DNA from: Paenibacillus sp. FSL H8-0548
GTDB lineage: Bacteria > Bacillota > Bacilli > Paenibacillales > Paenibacillaceae
Assembly (NCBI RefSeq): GCF_038630985.1
Contig: NZ_CP152049.1
Location: 1,507,501 to 1,571,500, forward strand
Direction of reading: 5' to 3'
Length of the DNA stretch: 64,000 nt
A model generated the notes under the pieces. That model was given only the letters and a program-made list of their open reading frames with translations, was not told the origin of the DNA and ran no database searches. This document shows, in pieces, positions 55,569 through 64,000 of the stretch. The position numbers and the translations under genes are program-made. Numbering within the stretch: position 1 is the stretch's first letter; each line of letters starts with the position of its first letter.

Positions 55569-55606
55569 GATAAGGGGGGAGCCATGAGAGTGGTTCCCCT
55601 ACTTTA

Positions 55607-56539
55607 TTACTTCAAAGACTTATTTGTCTTTCTATACAGGCTTGGACTAGTACCGACAATTTTATGAAATAATGCATTAAAATGCCCAGTATCCTTATAG
55701 CCTGAGCTTTTCGCGATATATGCAATTTTAAAATCGGTTTCCAATAACAATCGACAGGCATATTCAACCCGCTTATGCTGAAGAAACTCTGAAAATCCCG
55801 TTCCTGTTGCTGATTGAAATAACCGAATGAAATGACGGGAACTAATGCCGAATTTGGCAGATAATTGTTCAACGGTTAACCGCTCGGTGAAATGGAGGTG
55901 TACATAATCTAAAATATTCGACAGATTCGAGCTTAGATGAACGTTATCTCCGTCTTCCGATAATACCTCTTGATGCCAAATTCGGGATATTCGTACGGAG
56001 AGTTGCATCAAACTCCCGAAAATGGAGGTAGTAAAGCTCGACTTCATCTCTGAAAACTCTCTATACATATGCTCAAACAAGCTCACGAGTTCCATGCTTT
56101 TGTCGACAATTGCAACATAGGTTCCAGGGCTCCCCTTAAAAATTGTGAACGGTTGATTATCGGAATACCGTAACAGCCAAACCGTTAACTCATCTAAAAA
56201 TTCCGGTCGAATACAAAGGTTATATACAATGAGTTTGTTTTTATTAGATGCTCCACTCGGGCGAAATACGTGCGAGGTTCCGACAGGTAGTACGTATAAG
56301 CAGCCCTTATAGGTTCGCTCAACGATATCGCCAACATAGTGATAGCCATCGCCAGCCATTACATACACGATTTCGATGTAATCGTGATCATGCGCCCTTA
56401 GTTCGAATCCTTCCTCCCATCTATTTAAGAAAAGTGGGAATTCGTCTTTAAAATGTTCCGTAACCTGAGAATGATGGATTGATGATCGAGCTGCCTGTTT
56501 TACGTTCTGTTTCAAGTCTTCGGCATATTTATCATCCAT
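55607..56539 (-). CDS. AraC-family regulator with cupin-type sensor domain
   Basis: A 310-residue regulator. The N-terminal part (about 30-140) has a cupin-like sugar-binding fold with ELRAHDHDYIEIVYVMAG and a later YVLPVGTSHVF. The C-terminal AraC helix-turn-helix pair (about 210-305) has TVEQLSAKFGISSRHFIRLFQ and SGYKDTGHFNALFHKIVGTSP. ATG 56539 is chosen: AGGAAG lies 11 bases upstream, whereas GTG 56548 is too close. Its stop codon touches the 3' end of the group II intron. It is divergent from the kinase gene at 56897 and may regulate that third sugar system. Confidence 0.9.
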   Translation of the reverse strand: MDDKYAEDLKQNVKQAARSSIHHSQVTEHFKDEFPLFLNRWEEGFELRAHDHDYIEIVYVMAGDGYHYVGDIVERTYKGCLYVLPVGTSHVFRPSGASNKNKLIVYNLCIRPEFLDELTVWLLRYSDNQPFTIFKGSPGTYVAIVDKSMELVSLFEHMYREFSEMKSSFTTSIFGSLMQLSVRISRIWHQEVLSEDGDNVHLSSNLSNILDYVHLHFTERLTVEQLSAKFGISSRHFIRLFQSATGTGFSEFLQHKRVEYACRLLLETDFKIAYIAKSSGYKDTGHFNALFHKIVGTSPSLYRKTNKSLK

Positions 56540-56896
56540 ATATGTCACTTCTTCCTGTGTTGTTTCTTAGTTTACTATTATACAATTATTCTTACATGAA
56601 TCGTAAGGGGGATTTCTTTGGAAATGTTTCGAGGTTGCAGAATACTGGTATACGAGGTCTACACAGGATAACAAGGATCGGTGTATATGAACCACTCCCT
56701 TAGAGGGATGAAACTTCATACAGTGAAACGTACAAAACAGGTGGTCTCCTTGAGACCACCTGTTTAATTTCCATCAAAAAGCCACTTAAAATAGACGTAA
56801 TATATGCATTTGGAAGTCTTACTTGTTCGCGGAAAGTTTTGCATACTTATGCATACTAAATGGAAAATATGATATTGAGAGGAAGATGACACGCAG
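56540..56896. other. Divergent intergenic region
   Basis: It carries a strong hairpin at 56735-56768 and, closer to the kinase gene, the direct repeat GCATACTTATGCATAC at about 56830-56845, a possible regulator site. No gene of credible length or ribosome binding site is visible. Confidence 0.55.
56735..56768. terminator. Hairpin terminator in a divergent region
   Basis: A perfect 14-bp stem, AAACAGGTGGTCTC/GAGACCACCTGTTT, with loop CTT and a short T-rich tail. No gene lies upstream on the + strand that would need it. Confidence 0.8.
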
Positions 56897-58633
56897 ATGA
56901 AGAAAATGAGTATTTCTACAAAGTCAATTAGCTTTAAGCTGATAACAGGGGCGCTTGCGATTACTTTGCCTTTAATCGCGTTGCTTGCTTATAACAATTT
57001 TTATGCGATCAATGTGGTGCGTCAACAGGTAGCAGAGTCAAATCAAAATATGATATCACTGTATATTCAACTCATTGATAGTGGGTTGGATGATACGGAT
57101 CAATATATTAAAACAATGGCAGCAACCTCTAACGATCTGGAAATCATGGAAAACCCAAACTCGGCGGAACCTGATTATGAGTTAGCAAAAATAAGACTTT
57201 ATAATGAGCTTCTTGCGGATTCAATGAATTATAAATCGATTGACAGCTTTTTCGTATATTCTCCAGTCAAACGTGATTGGATGCAAGTCGATCACGCGAA
57301 CCAACAGGCGGAACAAGTAAAGGAGGTGCGAGATTATTTGGAAACGCAATTAGTTCCAACCGTGGAGTCAGGGAAAGGCTGGCGGGCAGTCCAAGTCGGT
57401 AACGAGTACTATTTGTGTTTTATTGCGCGTATCGGCAATACGTATATAGGGGCATGGGTCAATGCAAAAACTTTATTATTGCCGCTGTCTCTAGTTCGTA
57501 TTGGCGATCAAGGCGCTGCGTTGTTTGCAACACATGATGGAAAGGCAATGGGACATGGGGAATATATACGAGAACGTGAAATCGATTTGCTTCCCCAAAC
57601 ACTCCCCTTTTATATGACGGGTAAGAATAATAGTTATTTGGTTGTCGCGGAGTCCTCCAAAAAAGGTGGGTTTTCATTGGTAGCGGTTATTCCAGAACGG
57701 ACGATTCTAGAGAACCTGCCGTATTTAACTCAGATTGTGTATCTCATTTTGGGATGTTTCATATTGATGATTCCGTTTTTTTTGGTGTTTCTCCGAAATA
57801 CTTTCCTTAAACCTATTAACCGAATCGTAACCATTATGAAAAAAATCGGGGATGGGAATGTGAATTTGAGAATTCCTGAATATCAAACATCGGAAGAATT
57901 CGAGATCGTCAATCAAAGGTTTAACAGTATGATGTCTCAGATCGAAGCTTTAAAAATTGATATTTATGAAGAAAGACTAAGCAAGCAAAAGACAGAGCTT
58001 CAACATCTCCAGCTTCAATTGAATCCTCATTTTTTCTTGAACTCGCTTAACATTATTTATAATTTTGCCCAGGAAAAAAATTTCGATCTTATTCAGGAGA
58101 TGTCGCTAAGCTTAATTCATTATTTCCGTTATATGTTCCGAAATAATCTTGCATTCGTTCCCTTAAAAGACGAACTGGAACATGTTCGAAACTATATTCG
58201 TATTCAGGAGCTCAGATATCCGGACAGTTTTGAATGTATTGTCGACGTCCCTTCTATCTTGCTGCATACGTCGGTTCCGCCTTTGGTAATCCAGACATTT
58301 GTTGAGAATACAATCAAGTACGCAGTTTCTCCGGACGAGTATATCCGACTTTTCATTCAGATCGAAACAGACATTGATGGCAATGAGCCTTGCATGAAAA
58401 TCAAAATCGAGGATAACGGTGAAGGATTTACCTCTGAGGTTCTGCATTTACTCCAAGACGGAGGACTGCCTGAACTTGCGGATGGAAAGCAAACAGGGCT
58501 AAGAAATATACACAGCCGATTGCAAATACTATACGGGGAACGGGCGCAACTCCGATATCGGAACGCCGATATGCATGGAGCAGTCGTGGAAATCGAATTA
58601 CCAATTCAACCAGAAAGAGATGGAGGGCGATAA
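56897..58633 (+). CDS. YesM-type sensor histidine kinase
   Basis: A 578-residue kinase built as the other two in this window. A first helix (about 14-34) leads to an extracellular sensor region to about 280, a second helix (about 282-303), HAMP, His_kinase with His378 in QLNPHFFLNSL and HATPase with VIQTFVENTIKYAV and IEDNGEGF. It most resembles the kinase at 6627 in layout (RNTFLKPINRI, LKIDIYEERL). A GAGGAAG site precedes the ATG. The regulator gene follows after three bases. It probably senses an extracellular sugar. Confidence 0.94.
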   Translation: MKKMSISTKSISFKLITGALAITLPLIALLAYNNFYAINVVRQQVAESNQNMISLYIQLIDSGLDDTDQYIKTMAATSNDLEIMENPNSAEPDYELAKIRLYNELLADSMNYKSIDSFFVYSPVKRDWMQVDHANQQAEQVKEVRDYLETQLVPTVESGKGWRAVQVGNEYYLCFIARIGNTYIGAWVNAKTLLLPLSLVRIGDQGAALFATHDGKAMGHGEYIREREIDLLPQTLPFYMTGKNNSYLVVAESSKKGGFSLVAVIPERTILENLPYLTQIVYLILGCFILMIPFFLVFLRNTFLKPINRIVTIMKKIGDGNVNLRIPEYQTSEEFEIVNQRFNSMMSQIEALKIDIYEERLSKQKTELQHLQLQLNPHFFLNSLNIIYNFAQEKNFDLIQEMSLSLIHYFRYMFRNNLAFVPLKDELEHVRNYIRIQELRYPDSFECIVDVPSILLHTSVPPLVIQTFVENTIKYAVSPDEYIRLFIQIETDIDGNEPCMKIKIEDNGEGFTSEVLHLLQDGGLPELADGKQTGLRNIHSRLQILYGERAQLRYRNADMHGAVVEIELPIQPERDGGR

Positions 58634-58636
58634 AAT

Positions 58637-60205
58637 ATGACCAGTTTATTGATTGTCGATGATGAAACTACTGCGATTAGGGCTGTACAGGGGGCCTTAG
58701 AATGGAGCAAGTATGGGATTACGGAGATTTTCACAGCACAAAGCATGAAGCAAGCTCAAGCGGTCTTCAGTAAGCATACCGTCGATATTATGCTTAGTGA
58801 CATCGAAATGCCAAGAGGTTCTGGACTCCAACTGTTGGAATGGGTAAGGCATTTTCACTCATCCACTGAATGTGTGTTTTTGACTTGTCACGCGGATTTT
58901 CACTTTTCACAAAAAGCTATTCAGTTAGGATCTCTTGACTACCTGCTAAAGCCTGTTCCAAAAGAAGAATTGGAAGTAGTCATTTTGAAAGCGATGGATA
59001 AAATTAGCAGGGAAGTTCATCTTCAGCAAATCAATCAAAGCTGGATGCGCAATCAAACGCACATCAAGGAAAAATTTTGGTTAGATGTCATTCAACGAAG
59101 GATTCCATCGGATGATGAAACTATACGCAGGGCTGCAAGAGAAAGAAATCTGGTCATTCAGGAGTCAAAGATGGTACCGATTCTAATTAAGGTGAAACGT
59201 TGGTTGAAGCCACTGACTACTCGGGATGAACGAGTTATGGAGTATGCGTTGCGCAACGCGGTAGAAGAGGTTTTGATCGCTGGTGAAGTCTCCATAATTG
59301 GACTGGAGAAGGGGACATTGGCGGCTATCGTATTATCATCTTCCAATTTGGTGGAAAGCGGTCTTCTGTATGCTACATTGCAGGATTATGTGAGTGCTTG
59401 TCACCGATATTTCTATTGTGATTTATGCTGTTACATCGGCGAGAGTTCCACTTTTAGTTCGATTTCGGTGCAGTTCGATATGCTTTCCGAGCAGGAAAAC
59501 AGGAATGTAGCCTACGATAATAAAGTGTTTACCGTAGAAGAGAAGAAGGCAGGGACCCTCATACCATCGATCCCTGATATGAGGATCTGGTCTGCATTGA
59601 TAACGGATGGTAAGACTGATGTGATGTTGGGAGAGGCAACTCATTATTTAGACGAATTATCCCGCGCACCAGGCACCACGGCTGAATTACTTCATCGGTT
59701 TCATCACGATTTCCTGCAAATGATGTACTCCTTGTTGCGAGAGAAAGGCATATTAGCCAACCAACTATTCCAAGATGTGACTTCAAGGGAAATATTCCAA
59801 AGTGCCGTACGGTCAGTTACAGATATGATTGGTTGGATTCAGCATGTGACCTCTAGAACAGTGGAATACCTAACTGAGGAATCTGACTCTATCGTCGATA
59901 AAGTCAAACGATATATACAAGCTAATTTAGAGAGAAATATTACTAGAGAAGATATAGCAAATCATGTTTATTTAAATCCAGATTACTTAACCAGACTTAT
60001 AAAGAAAGAGACAGGTCTGCTTATTTCTAACTATATCTTGATGGAAAGAATGAAACTTGCTGAGAAATTATTAACTCAAACGGATATGACGGTCAAAGCC
60101 GTCGCGCGTAAAGTGGGCTATGTCACAATTTCTCATTTCACAAAAGTATTTCAAAAATATCATGGCAAGACTCCAAGCGACTTTCGAGACAATCGTCGGA
60201 AATAA
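58637..60205 (+). CDS. YesN-type response regulator with AraC domain
   Basis: A 522-residue regulator. The receiver has LLIVDDETTAIRA, phosphoacceptor Asp55 in IMLSDIEMP and LLKPVP with the conserved Lys. The AraC domain (about 420-520) has NITREDIANHVYLNPDYLTRLIKKE and ISHFTKVFQKYHGKTPSDFR. GGAGGG precedes the ATG. Its layout parallels the regulator at 8371, and the downstream order permease-permease-binding protein is the same, so the two loci are related paralogous modules. Confidence 0.94.
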   Translation: MTSLLIVDDETTAIRAVQGALEWSKYGITEIFTAQSMKQAQAVFSKHTVDIMLSDIEMPRGSGLQLLEWVRHFHSSTECVFLTCHADFHFSQKAIQLGSLDYLLKPVPKEELEVVILKAMDKISREVHLQQINQSWMRNQTHIKEKFWLDVIQRRIPSDDETIRRAARERNLVIQESKMVPILIKVKRWLKPLTTRDERVMEYALRNAVEEVLIAGEVSIIGLEKGTLAAIVLSSSNLVESGLLYATLQDYVSACHRYFYCDLCCYIGESSTFSSISVQFDMLSEQENRNVAYDNKVFTVEEKKAGTLIPSIPDMRIWSALITDGKTDVMLGEATHYLDELSRAPGTTAELLHRFHHDFLQMMYSLLREKGILANQLFQDVTSREIFQSAVRSVTDMIGWIQHVTSRTVEYLTEESDSIVDKVKRYIQANLERNITREDIANHVYLNPDYLTRLIKKETGLLISNYILMERMKLAEKLLTQTDMTVKAVARKVGYVTISHFTKVFQKYHGKTPSDFRDNRRK

Positions 60206-60305
60206 AGAGATGTCGTTAATGCGGTAGGAAAAGGTCGTATTCGTTCATGCTTAAAAGTTTATGATAATGGCAGATGATGAAATTGCACAAGAAAGAAGGA
60301 AGACG

Positions 60306-61211
60306 ATGAAGAATCTGAAGCGTTATCGGACTCTGTTACTTATGACTATGCCCGCTTTGATTTATTTATTGATTAATAACTATTTGCCTATGTTCGGTAT
60401 CATAATTGCTTTTAAGGATCTTAATTTTTCTAAAGGAATATGGGGGAGCGATTGGGTGGGGTTCGCCAATTTTGAATATTTATTTCGAACAGCGGACGCC
60501 TTTCTGATTACCCGTAATACGCTGCTCTATAATACCGTGTTCATTGTCCTCGGGACCATTCTCTCTGTAGGGGCCGCCATTCTTCTTAATGAAGTGAAAC
60601 AAAAACTGATGTCAAGATTCTATCAGAGCATAATTCTAATGCCATTTCTCATATCTATGGTCATCGTCGCCTACCTAGGGATTGCGATGCTGGATGTGGA
60701 AAATGGATTTTTGAATCGACAGATTCTTCCGCTACTGGGTATAGAACCGATCTCTTGGTACGGTGAGCCGAAATATTGGCCCTATATCCTGACGATCATA
60801 AACATGTGGAAATCCGTAGGGTACAGCTCCATAATCTACTTCGCGGCAGTCATCGGCATAGATCATGAATATTATGAAGCCGCGACCATTGACGGTGCAA
60901 GTCGCTGGCAGCAGATTCTCAAAATAACGATTCCGTTGATTATGCCGATAATTACCGTTTTGGTACTGTTGTCAATCGGTCGCATTTTCTATTCGGATTT
61001 CGGACTGTTTTACCAGGTGCCTTTGAACTCCGGCGCACTCCAGTCAACGACCGATGTGCTCGATACCTATGTATTCCGTGCGTTGATGACACTCGGCGAT
61101 TTCGGAATGGCCTCTGCTGCAGCGCTCTATCAGTCGTTCGTCGGATTCATTCTCGTTGTCCTTGCTAATTATGTAGTTTCAAAACGAAGCAAAGATCAAG
61201 CATTGTTCTAG
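60306..61211 (+). CDS. Sugar ABC transporter permease, LplB-like
   Basis: A 301-residue CUT1 permease. It shares long motifs with the permease at 10112, such as NNYLPMFGIIIAFKDLN and EYYEAATIDGASRWQQ (EAA loop), and ends SKDQALF. Six membrane segments are visible. ATG 60306 is preferred since AAGGAAG lies just upstream; in-frame ATGs at 60261 and 60267 have no site. First importer gene of the third sugar system. Confidence 0.92.
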   Translation: MKNLKRYRTLLLMTMPALIYLLINNYLPMFGIIIAFKDLNFSKGIWGSDWVGFANFEYLFRTADAFLITRNTLLYNTVFIVLGTILSVGAAILLNEVKQKLMSRFYQSIILMPFLISMVIVAYLGIAMLDVENGFLNRQILPLLGIEPISWYGEPKYWPYILTIINMWKSVGYSSIIYFAAVIGIDHEYYEAATIDGASRWQQILKITIPLIMPIITVLVLLSIGRIFYSDFGLFYQVPLNSGALQSTTDVLDTYVFRALMTLGDFGMASAAALYQSFVGFILVVLANYVVSKRSKDQALF

Positions 61212-61225
61212 GAAGGGGTTATGAT

Positions 61226-62110
61226 ATGCCACAGAAAAGATTGAATCCTTATATCGTCCATTCTATTTTCATTTTGGCTGCAGTGTCTTGTTTGTTTCCG
61301 GTTGTGCTCCTCATTATGGCATCCCTGACGAGCTCGGATTCACTTATTGTCGATGGCTATTCCTTGTTTCCCAAAAATATTGATTTTGAAGCTTATCAGT
61401 ACTTGTGGAATCAAGGTACCACTATTTTCAGCGCCTTCGGCATTTCGACGCTCATAACCGTTGTAGGTACCATTGCAGGAGTTATTATTTCCGCTTTGAT
61501 CGCGTATCCTTTGTCGCGGCAAGATATGCCGTTCCGCAAGATTATTGCATTTCTTGTCTTTTTCTCCATGTTGTTCAATGGTGGCTTGGTGTCCGCGTAT
61601 CTCGTATACACAGAGATTTTTCACATTAAGAATACGCTTCTCGCATTGCTGCTTCCGAATCTTCTGACGAATGGATTTCTGATTTTTTTGATACGGACTT
61701 TCTTTACTACGTCTGTACCAATTCCAGTAATAGAATCGGCGTATATTGACGGAGCAGGAGAAGGTTTGATTTTTCGAAAAATCGTTTTGCCGCTTTCCTT
61801 ACCAATCATGGCGACATCAGCCATAACTGTTGCCATCGTTTATTGGAATGATTGGAATAACGGCTTAATCTATCTCACAGATCCACAACTATTCGGAATT
61901 CAGAATTTGCTCAATCGGATGCTAAGTGATGCCCAGTTTTTCCAAAGTAACAGTCTTGGCGGCCAAAATGTGGCTCTTACCAGTAACGTACCGCTTGAAT
62001 CCGTTCGCCTAGCGATGGGAGTGGTCGGAATGCTTCCATTGATAATCGCCTATCCGTTCTTTCAGAAATATCTCATCGGGGGTCTGACAATCGGAGCTGT
62101 AAAGGGCTAG
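61226..62110 (+). CDS. Sugar ABC transporter permease, YtcP/LplC-like
   Basis: A 294-residue CUT1 permease with six membrane segments, EAA loop ESAYIDGAGEGLIFRKIVLPLSLP and the family C-terminus GGLTIGAVKG. An AAGGGG site precedes the ATG, 14 bases after the first permease stop. It is the counterpart of the permease at 11143. Confidence 0.93.
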   Translation: MPQKRLNPYIVHSIFILAAVSCLFPVVLLIMASLTSSDSLIVDGYSLFPKNIDFEAYQYLWNQGTTIFSAFGISTLITVVGTIAGVIISALIAYPLSRQDMPFRKIIAFLVFFSMLFNGGLVSAYLVYTEIFHIKNTLLALLLPNLLTNGFLIFLIRTFFTTSVPIPVIESAYIDGAGEGLIFRKIVLPLSLPIMATSAITVAIVYWNDWNNGLIYLTDPQLFGIQNLLNRMLSDAQFFQSNSLGGQNVALTSNVPLESVRLAMGVVGMLPLIIAYPFFQKYLIGGLTIGAVKG

Positions 62111-62172
62111 TTGCTTCTCCGGTGTTCGCATCGGTTAGCATAAATAATCTTTAAAATATAGGGGGAAAACAA

Positions 62173-63696
62173 ATGAAGAACACAAGGAAACGCTTCACAG
62201 GCATCGCTTCCGTCATACTTGTTTTATCTTTAATTCTTTCAGCTTGCAGTGGTGCTTCTGAAAAATCTGTTACTAACGAAGGCTCGGCAAATGAAAAAGG
62301 ATTGGGTACGAATGTTTCATCGACCACGGCCGAACCCTATGAATTAACTTATGCGGTAATGTCAACTGGTCCGACCGATGATGCGAAACTAGTCGAGGAA
62401 GAGATCAGTAAAATTACGAAAGAAAAGATCAACGTAACGGTGAAGCTTGAATTTATTGGTGGTTCGCAATGGACACAACAGACCAATCTGATGCTCTCCG
62501 GGAATGAAAAATTGGACCTGATCATGACGAATGCCTACATCAACCATTATAGCGGTCAAGTTTCGAGAGGACAGATTATTGCGATAGACGATCTGCTTGT
62601 TCAGTACGGACAGGGAATTCAAGAAGTGCTTGAAAAAGACGTTATCGATGCTACGCGGATTGACGGAAAACTATACGGTATTCCTAGGGTAGGAGGTCTG
62701 TCCGTTGCCTTCGGCTTCCTTGGCCGCCAAGACTTGATCGATCAGTACCAGATCGATATGACTCAAGTGAAAATCTGGTCAGATTTGGGATCTGTATTTC
62801 AAGCGATTAAAGATAATGATCCGAAAATAATTCCAGTTACGAAAGGTGCGATGACTCCAGCTATTGCAACAATTAGCGATAAATTTGATGTGTTTGGTGA
62901 CTCACTGGGTGTAATGGATATTCGAAACAATAAATTAGAAGTGATAAACCTATTTGAGACAGAGGATTACCGTGACGCCATTGCCCTTGTACATGGATGG
63001 TACAAGGCAGGGTATATCCAAAAAGATTTGGCTACATCACAGATCGAGGGCAATAGTGTAGTGGAAGCAGGACAAGCATTTGGTTCGTTCGGAACGATAT
63101 TCCCCGGTGTTGAGGCCGCTACAACCGAACAATATGGATATCCGAGTATAGTTATTCAATTGTCTCAGCCGATAAGCTTTACGAATAATGCCTCTGGCTT
63201 TATGACATCGATAGCCAAGAACAGTAAGAATCCAGAGAAAGCAATGGAATTCTTAAACCTGCTGTATACGGACAAGGAGATCATGAATCTCCTTGCCCTT
63301 GGAATTGAAGGCAAGCACTATGTGAAGAAAGAAGGAGATACAATTGTGCCGGCGGAAGGCCCTCCAACTTATATGTTCAATAACTGGCAGCAAGGCAACA
63401 ATGCAATGGTATATCCTACAGAAGGGTCAGACCCGGAAATCTGGGCAAAGATTAAGGAGTTCGATTCATTGGCGGTCAAGCCGTCTACATTTGGATTCAC
63501 TTTCGACCCAACACCGGTAAAAACGGAAATCGCTGCTGCGACCAACGTATTAAATTCGTATCGTGCTGGCTTGGAAAATGGTGTTGTCGATCCATCAAAA
63601 TTGAACGAGTTCAACAGTAAGCTGAAAACGGCTGGCCTGGATAAGATTATTGCTGAAAAGCAGAAGCAGTTGGATGCATGGGCTGCTACGAAATAG
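62173..63696 (+). CDS. Extracellular sugar-binding lipoprotein with DUF3502-like C-terminus
   Basis: A 507-residue binding protein with lipobox LSAC (Cys at about 25). The body starts with TYAVMSTGPTDDAKLVEEEI, and the tail (STFGFTFDPTPVKTEIAAATNVLNSY) matches that of the proteins at 12164 and 13852, though overall similarity is modest. A GGGGG site precedes the ATG. It delivers an oligosaccharide to the two permeases just upstream. The following gene codes for a likely glycosidase, which points to a plant or microbial polysaccharide fragment as substrate. Confidence 0.92.
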   Translation: MKNTRKRFTGIASVILVLSLILSACSGASEKSVTNEGSANEKGLGTNVSSTTAEPYELTYAVMSTGPTDDAKLVEEEISKITKEKINVTVKLEFIGGSQWTQQTNLMLSGNEKLDLIMTNAYINHYSGQVSRGQIIAIDDLLVQYGQGIQEVLEKDVIDATRIDGKLYGIPRVGGLSVAFGFLGRQDLIDQYQIDMTQVKIWSDLGSVFQAIKDNDPKIIPVTKGAMTPAIATISDKFDVFGDSLGVMDIRNNKLEVINLFETEDYRDAIALVHGWYKAGYIQKDLATSQIEGNSVVEAGQAFGSFGTIFPGVEAATTEQYGYPSIVIQLSQPISFTNNASGFMTSIAKNSKNPEKAMEFLNLLYTDKEIMNLLALGIEGKHYVKKEGDTIVPAEGPPTYMFNNWQQGNNAMVYPTEGSDPEIWAKIKEFDSLAVKPSTFGFTFDPTPVKTEIAAATNVLNSYRAGLENGVVDPSKLNEFNSKLKTAGLDKIIAEKQKQLDAWAATK

Positions 63697-63868
63697 GCTA
63701 GTTGTAATTTGAAACAGTAGTCTCCTTTGTTGGGGTATACTTCTTGATCCAAAGTGGACAAGTGGACTTTTTGAACAACTTCTTTAAAAAAATCTACGGG
63801 ATGAAGTCACAGCAGTAACGAGACACACATCTCGTATAGAGATTATAAAATAAATACTGGAGGCAATC

Positions 63869-64000
63869 ATGTTTATAAAAAATGGTTCCTTATGGACGGA
63901 TGTTGCAGGCAATCCCATACAAGCTCATGGCGGGGGGATGCTTCGAGTAGGAGAATATGTGTACTGGTTCGGGGAGGACAGGCAGGGCGAGAATCGTGTT
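63869..64000 (+). CDS. GH43-like glycoside hydrolase, N-terminal fragment
   Basis: Only the first 44 residues are in the window; the gene runs off the right edge. It begins MFIKNGSLWTDVAGNPIQAH, then GGGMLRVGEYVYWFGED. The pattern 'GNPIQAHGGG...YYWFGE' is typical of the first blade of five-bladed propeller hydrolases of the GH43 type. No signal peptide is seen, so it should act inside the cell on imported sugar. A GGAGG site lies six bases before the ATG. The 172-base gap after the binding-protein gene holds a small CGAGA/TCTCG dyad. Confidence 0.7.
   Translation, partial: MFIKNGSLWTDVAGNPIQAHGGGMLRVGEYVYWFGEDRQGENRV

Larger units (their letters stand above)
53436..55607 (+). mobile_element. 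Group II intron (retroelement) with encoded reverse transcriptase
   Basis: The 5' end fits GTGTG or GTGCG (53436 or 53438). About 640 bases of structured RNA, including GGAGGGTGAAAGTCCCTCC-type stems, precede the reverse transcriptase gene in domain IV. Domain V is clear at 55535-55568 (GAGCCGTATG...CGTGCGGTTC), then a domain VI stem and the 3' end CTACTTTAT at about 55607. Boundaries are inferred from consensus and may be off by a few bases. The element looks complete, so it is probably still able to splice. Confidence 0.9.

Overview
The window looks like a chromosomal segment of a low-to-mid GC, endospore-forming Firmicute of the Paenibacillus type. The signs are a 23S rRNA end followed by a large tRNA cluster, a small acid-soluble spore protein gene (sspI), three YesM/YesN-type two-component systems each next to a CUT1 sugar importer, a very large S-layer-anchored GH3 enzyme, Lia/Psp envelope-stress genes, strong AGGAGG-type ribosome binding sites, and frequent TTG/GTG starts. 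The assignment is an inference from gene content; no species can be named.

Layout. 1-2296: 3' part of a 23S rRNA. 2413-3950: sixteen tRNA genes in one + strand array, with no 5S gene between 23S and the first tRNA. 4007-4295: first copy of a 289-bp palindromic repeat; the second copy lies at 28196-28484. 4663-6492: GntR/ABC/permease operon. 6627-15411: sensor kinase, AraC-type response regulator, two permeases and two paralogous solute-binding lipoproteins. 15602-19702: LiaI-like, PspA, PspC, PspA and LiaS/LiaR-like genes, an envelope-stress module. 19724-23582: mobB (reverse strand), moeA and two unrecognised genes. 23694-28112: housekeeping genes zwf, prfC and a murG homologue. 29084-33220: LacI regulator, two Gfo/Idh/MocA oxidoreductases and a ThuA-like protein in one operon. 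33281-37073: a glycine betaine ABC importer (reverse strand) with a divergent GbsR-like regulator. 37217-40283: phnM homologue, sspI, ktrA-like gene and a TrmH-family methyltransferase. 40601-53329: a second sugar system with two paralogous binding proteins, a reverse-strand two-component system, two permeases and the GH3 enzyme. 53436-55607: a group II intron with its reverse transcriptase. 55607-64000: an AraC regulator (reverse strand), a third YesM/YesN pair, a third importer and the start of a GH43-like glycosidase cut by the window edge.

How it fits together. Three loci share one plan: an extracellular sensor kinase and AraC-type regulator control a binding protein plus two permeases, and two of them also carry a glycoside hydrolase. 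None has its own ATPase, so they probably share an MsmX-like ATPase encoded elsewhere. The LacI/ThuA/Gfo operon is a separate carbohydrate-modifying pathway with a clear promoter and an operator-like palindrome.

The most unusual items are: the pair of 289-bp elements with nested inverted repeats; the LacI gene, whose complete DNA-binding domain can only be translated from an ATT start codon; the group II intron that appears to separate araC from its own terminator; the two PspA paralogues around PspC; the GH3 enzyme with an inserted beta-trefoil-like segment; and tandem stem-loops just before the opuAC ribosome binding site. No CRISPR array, prophage or classical insertion sequence was seen.
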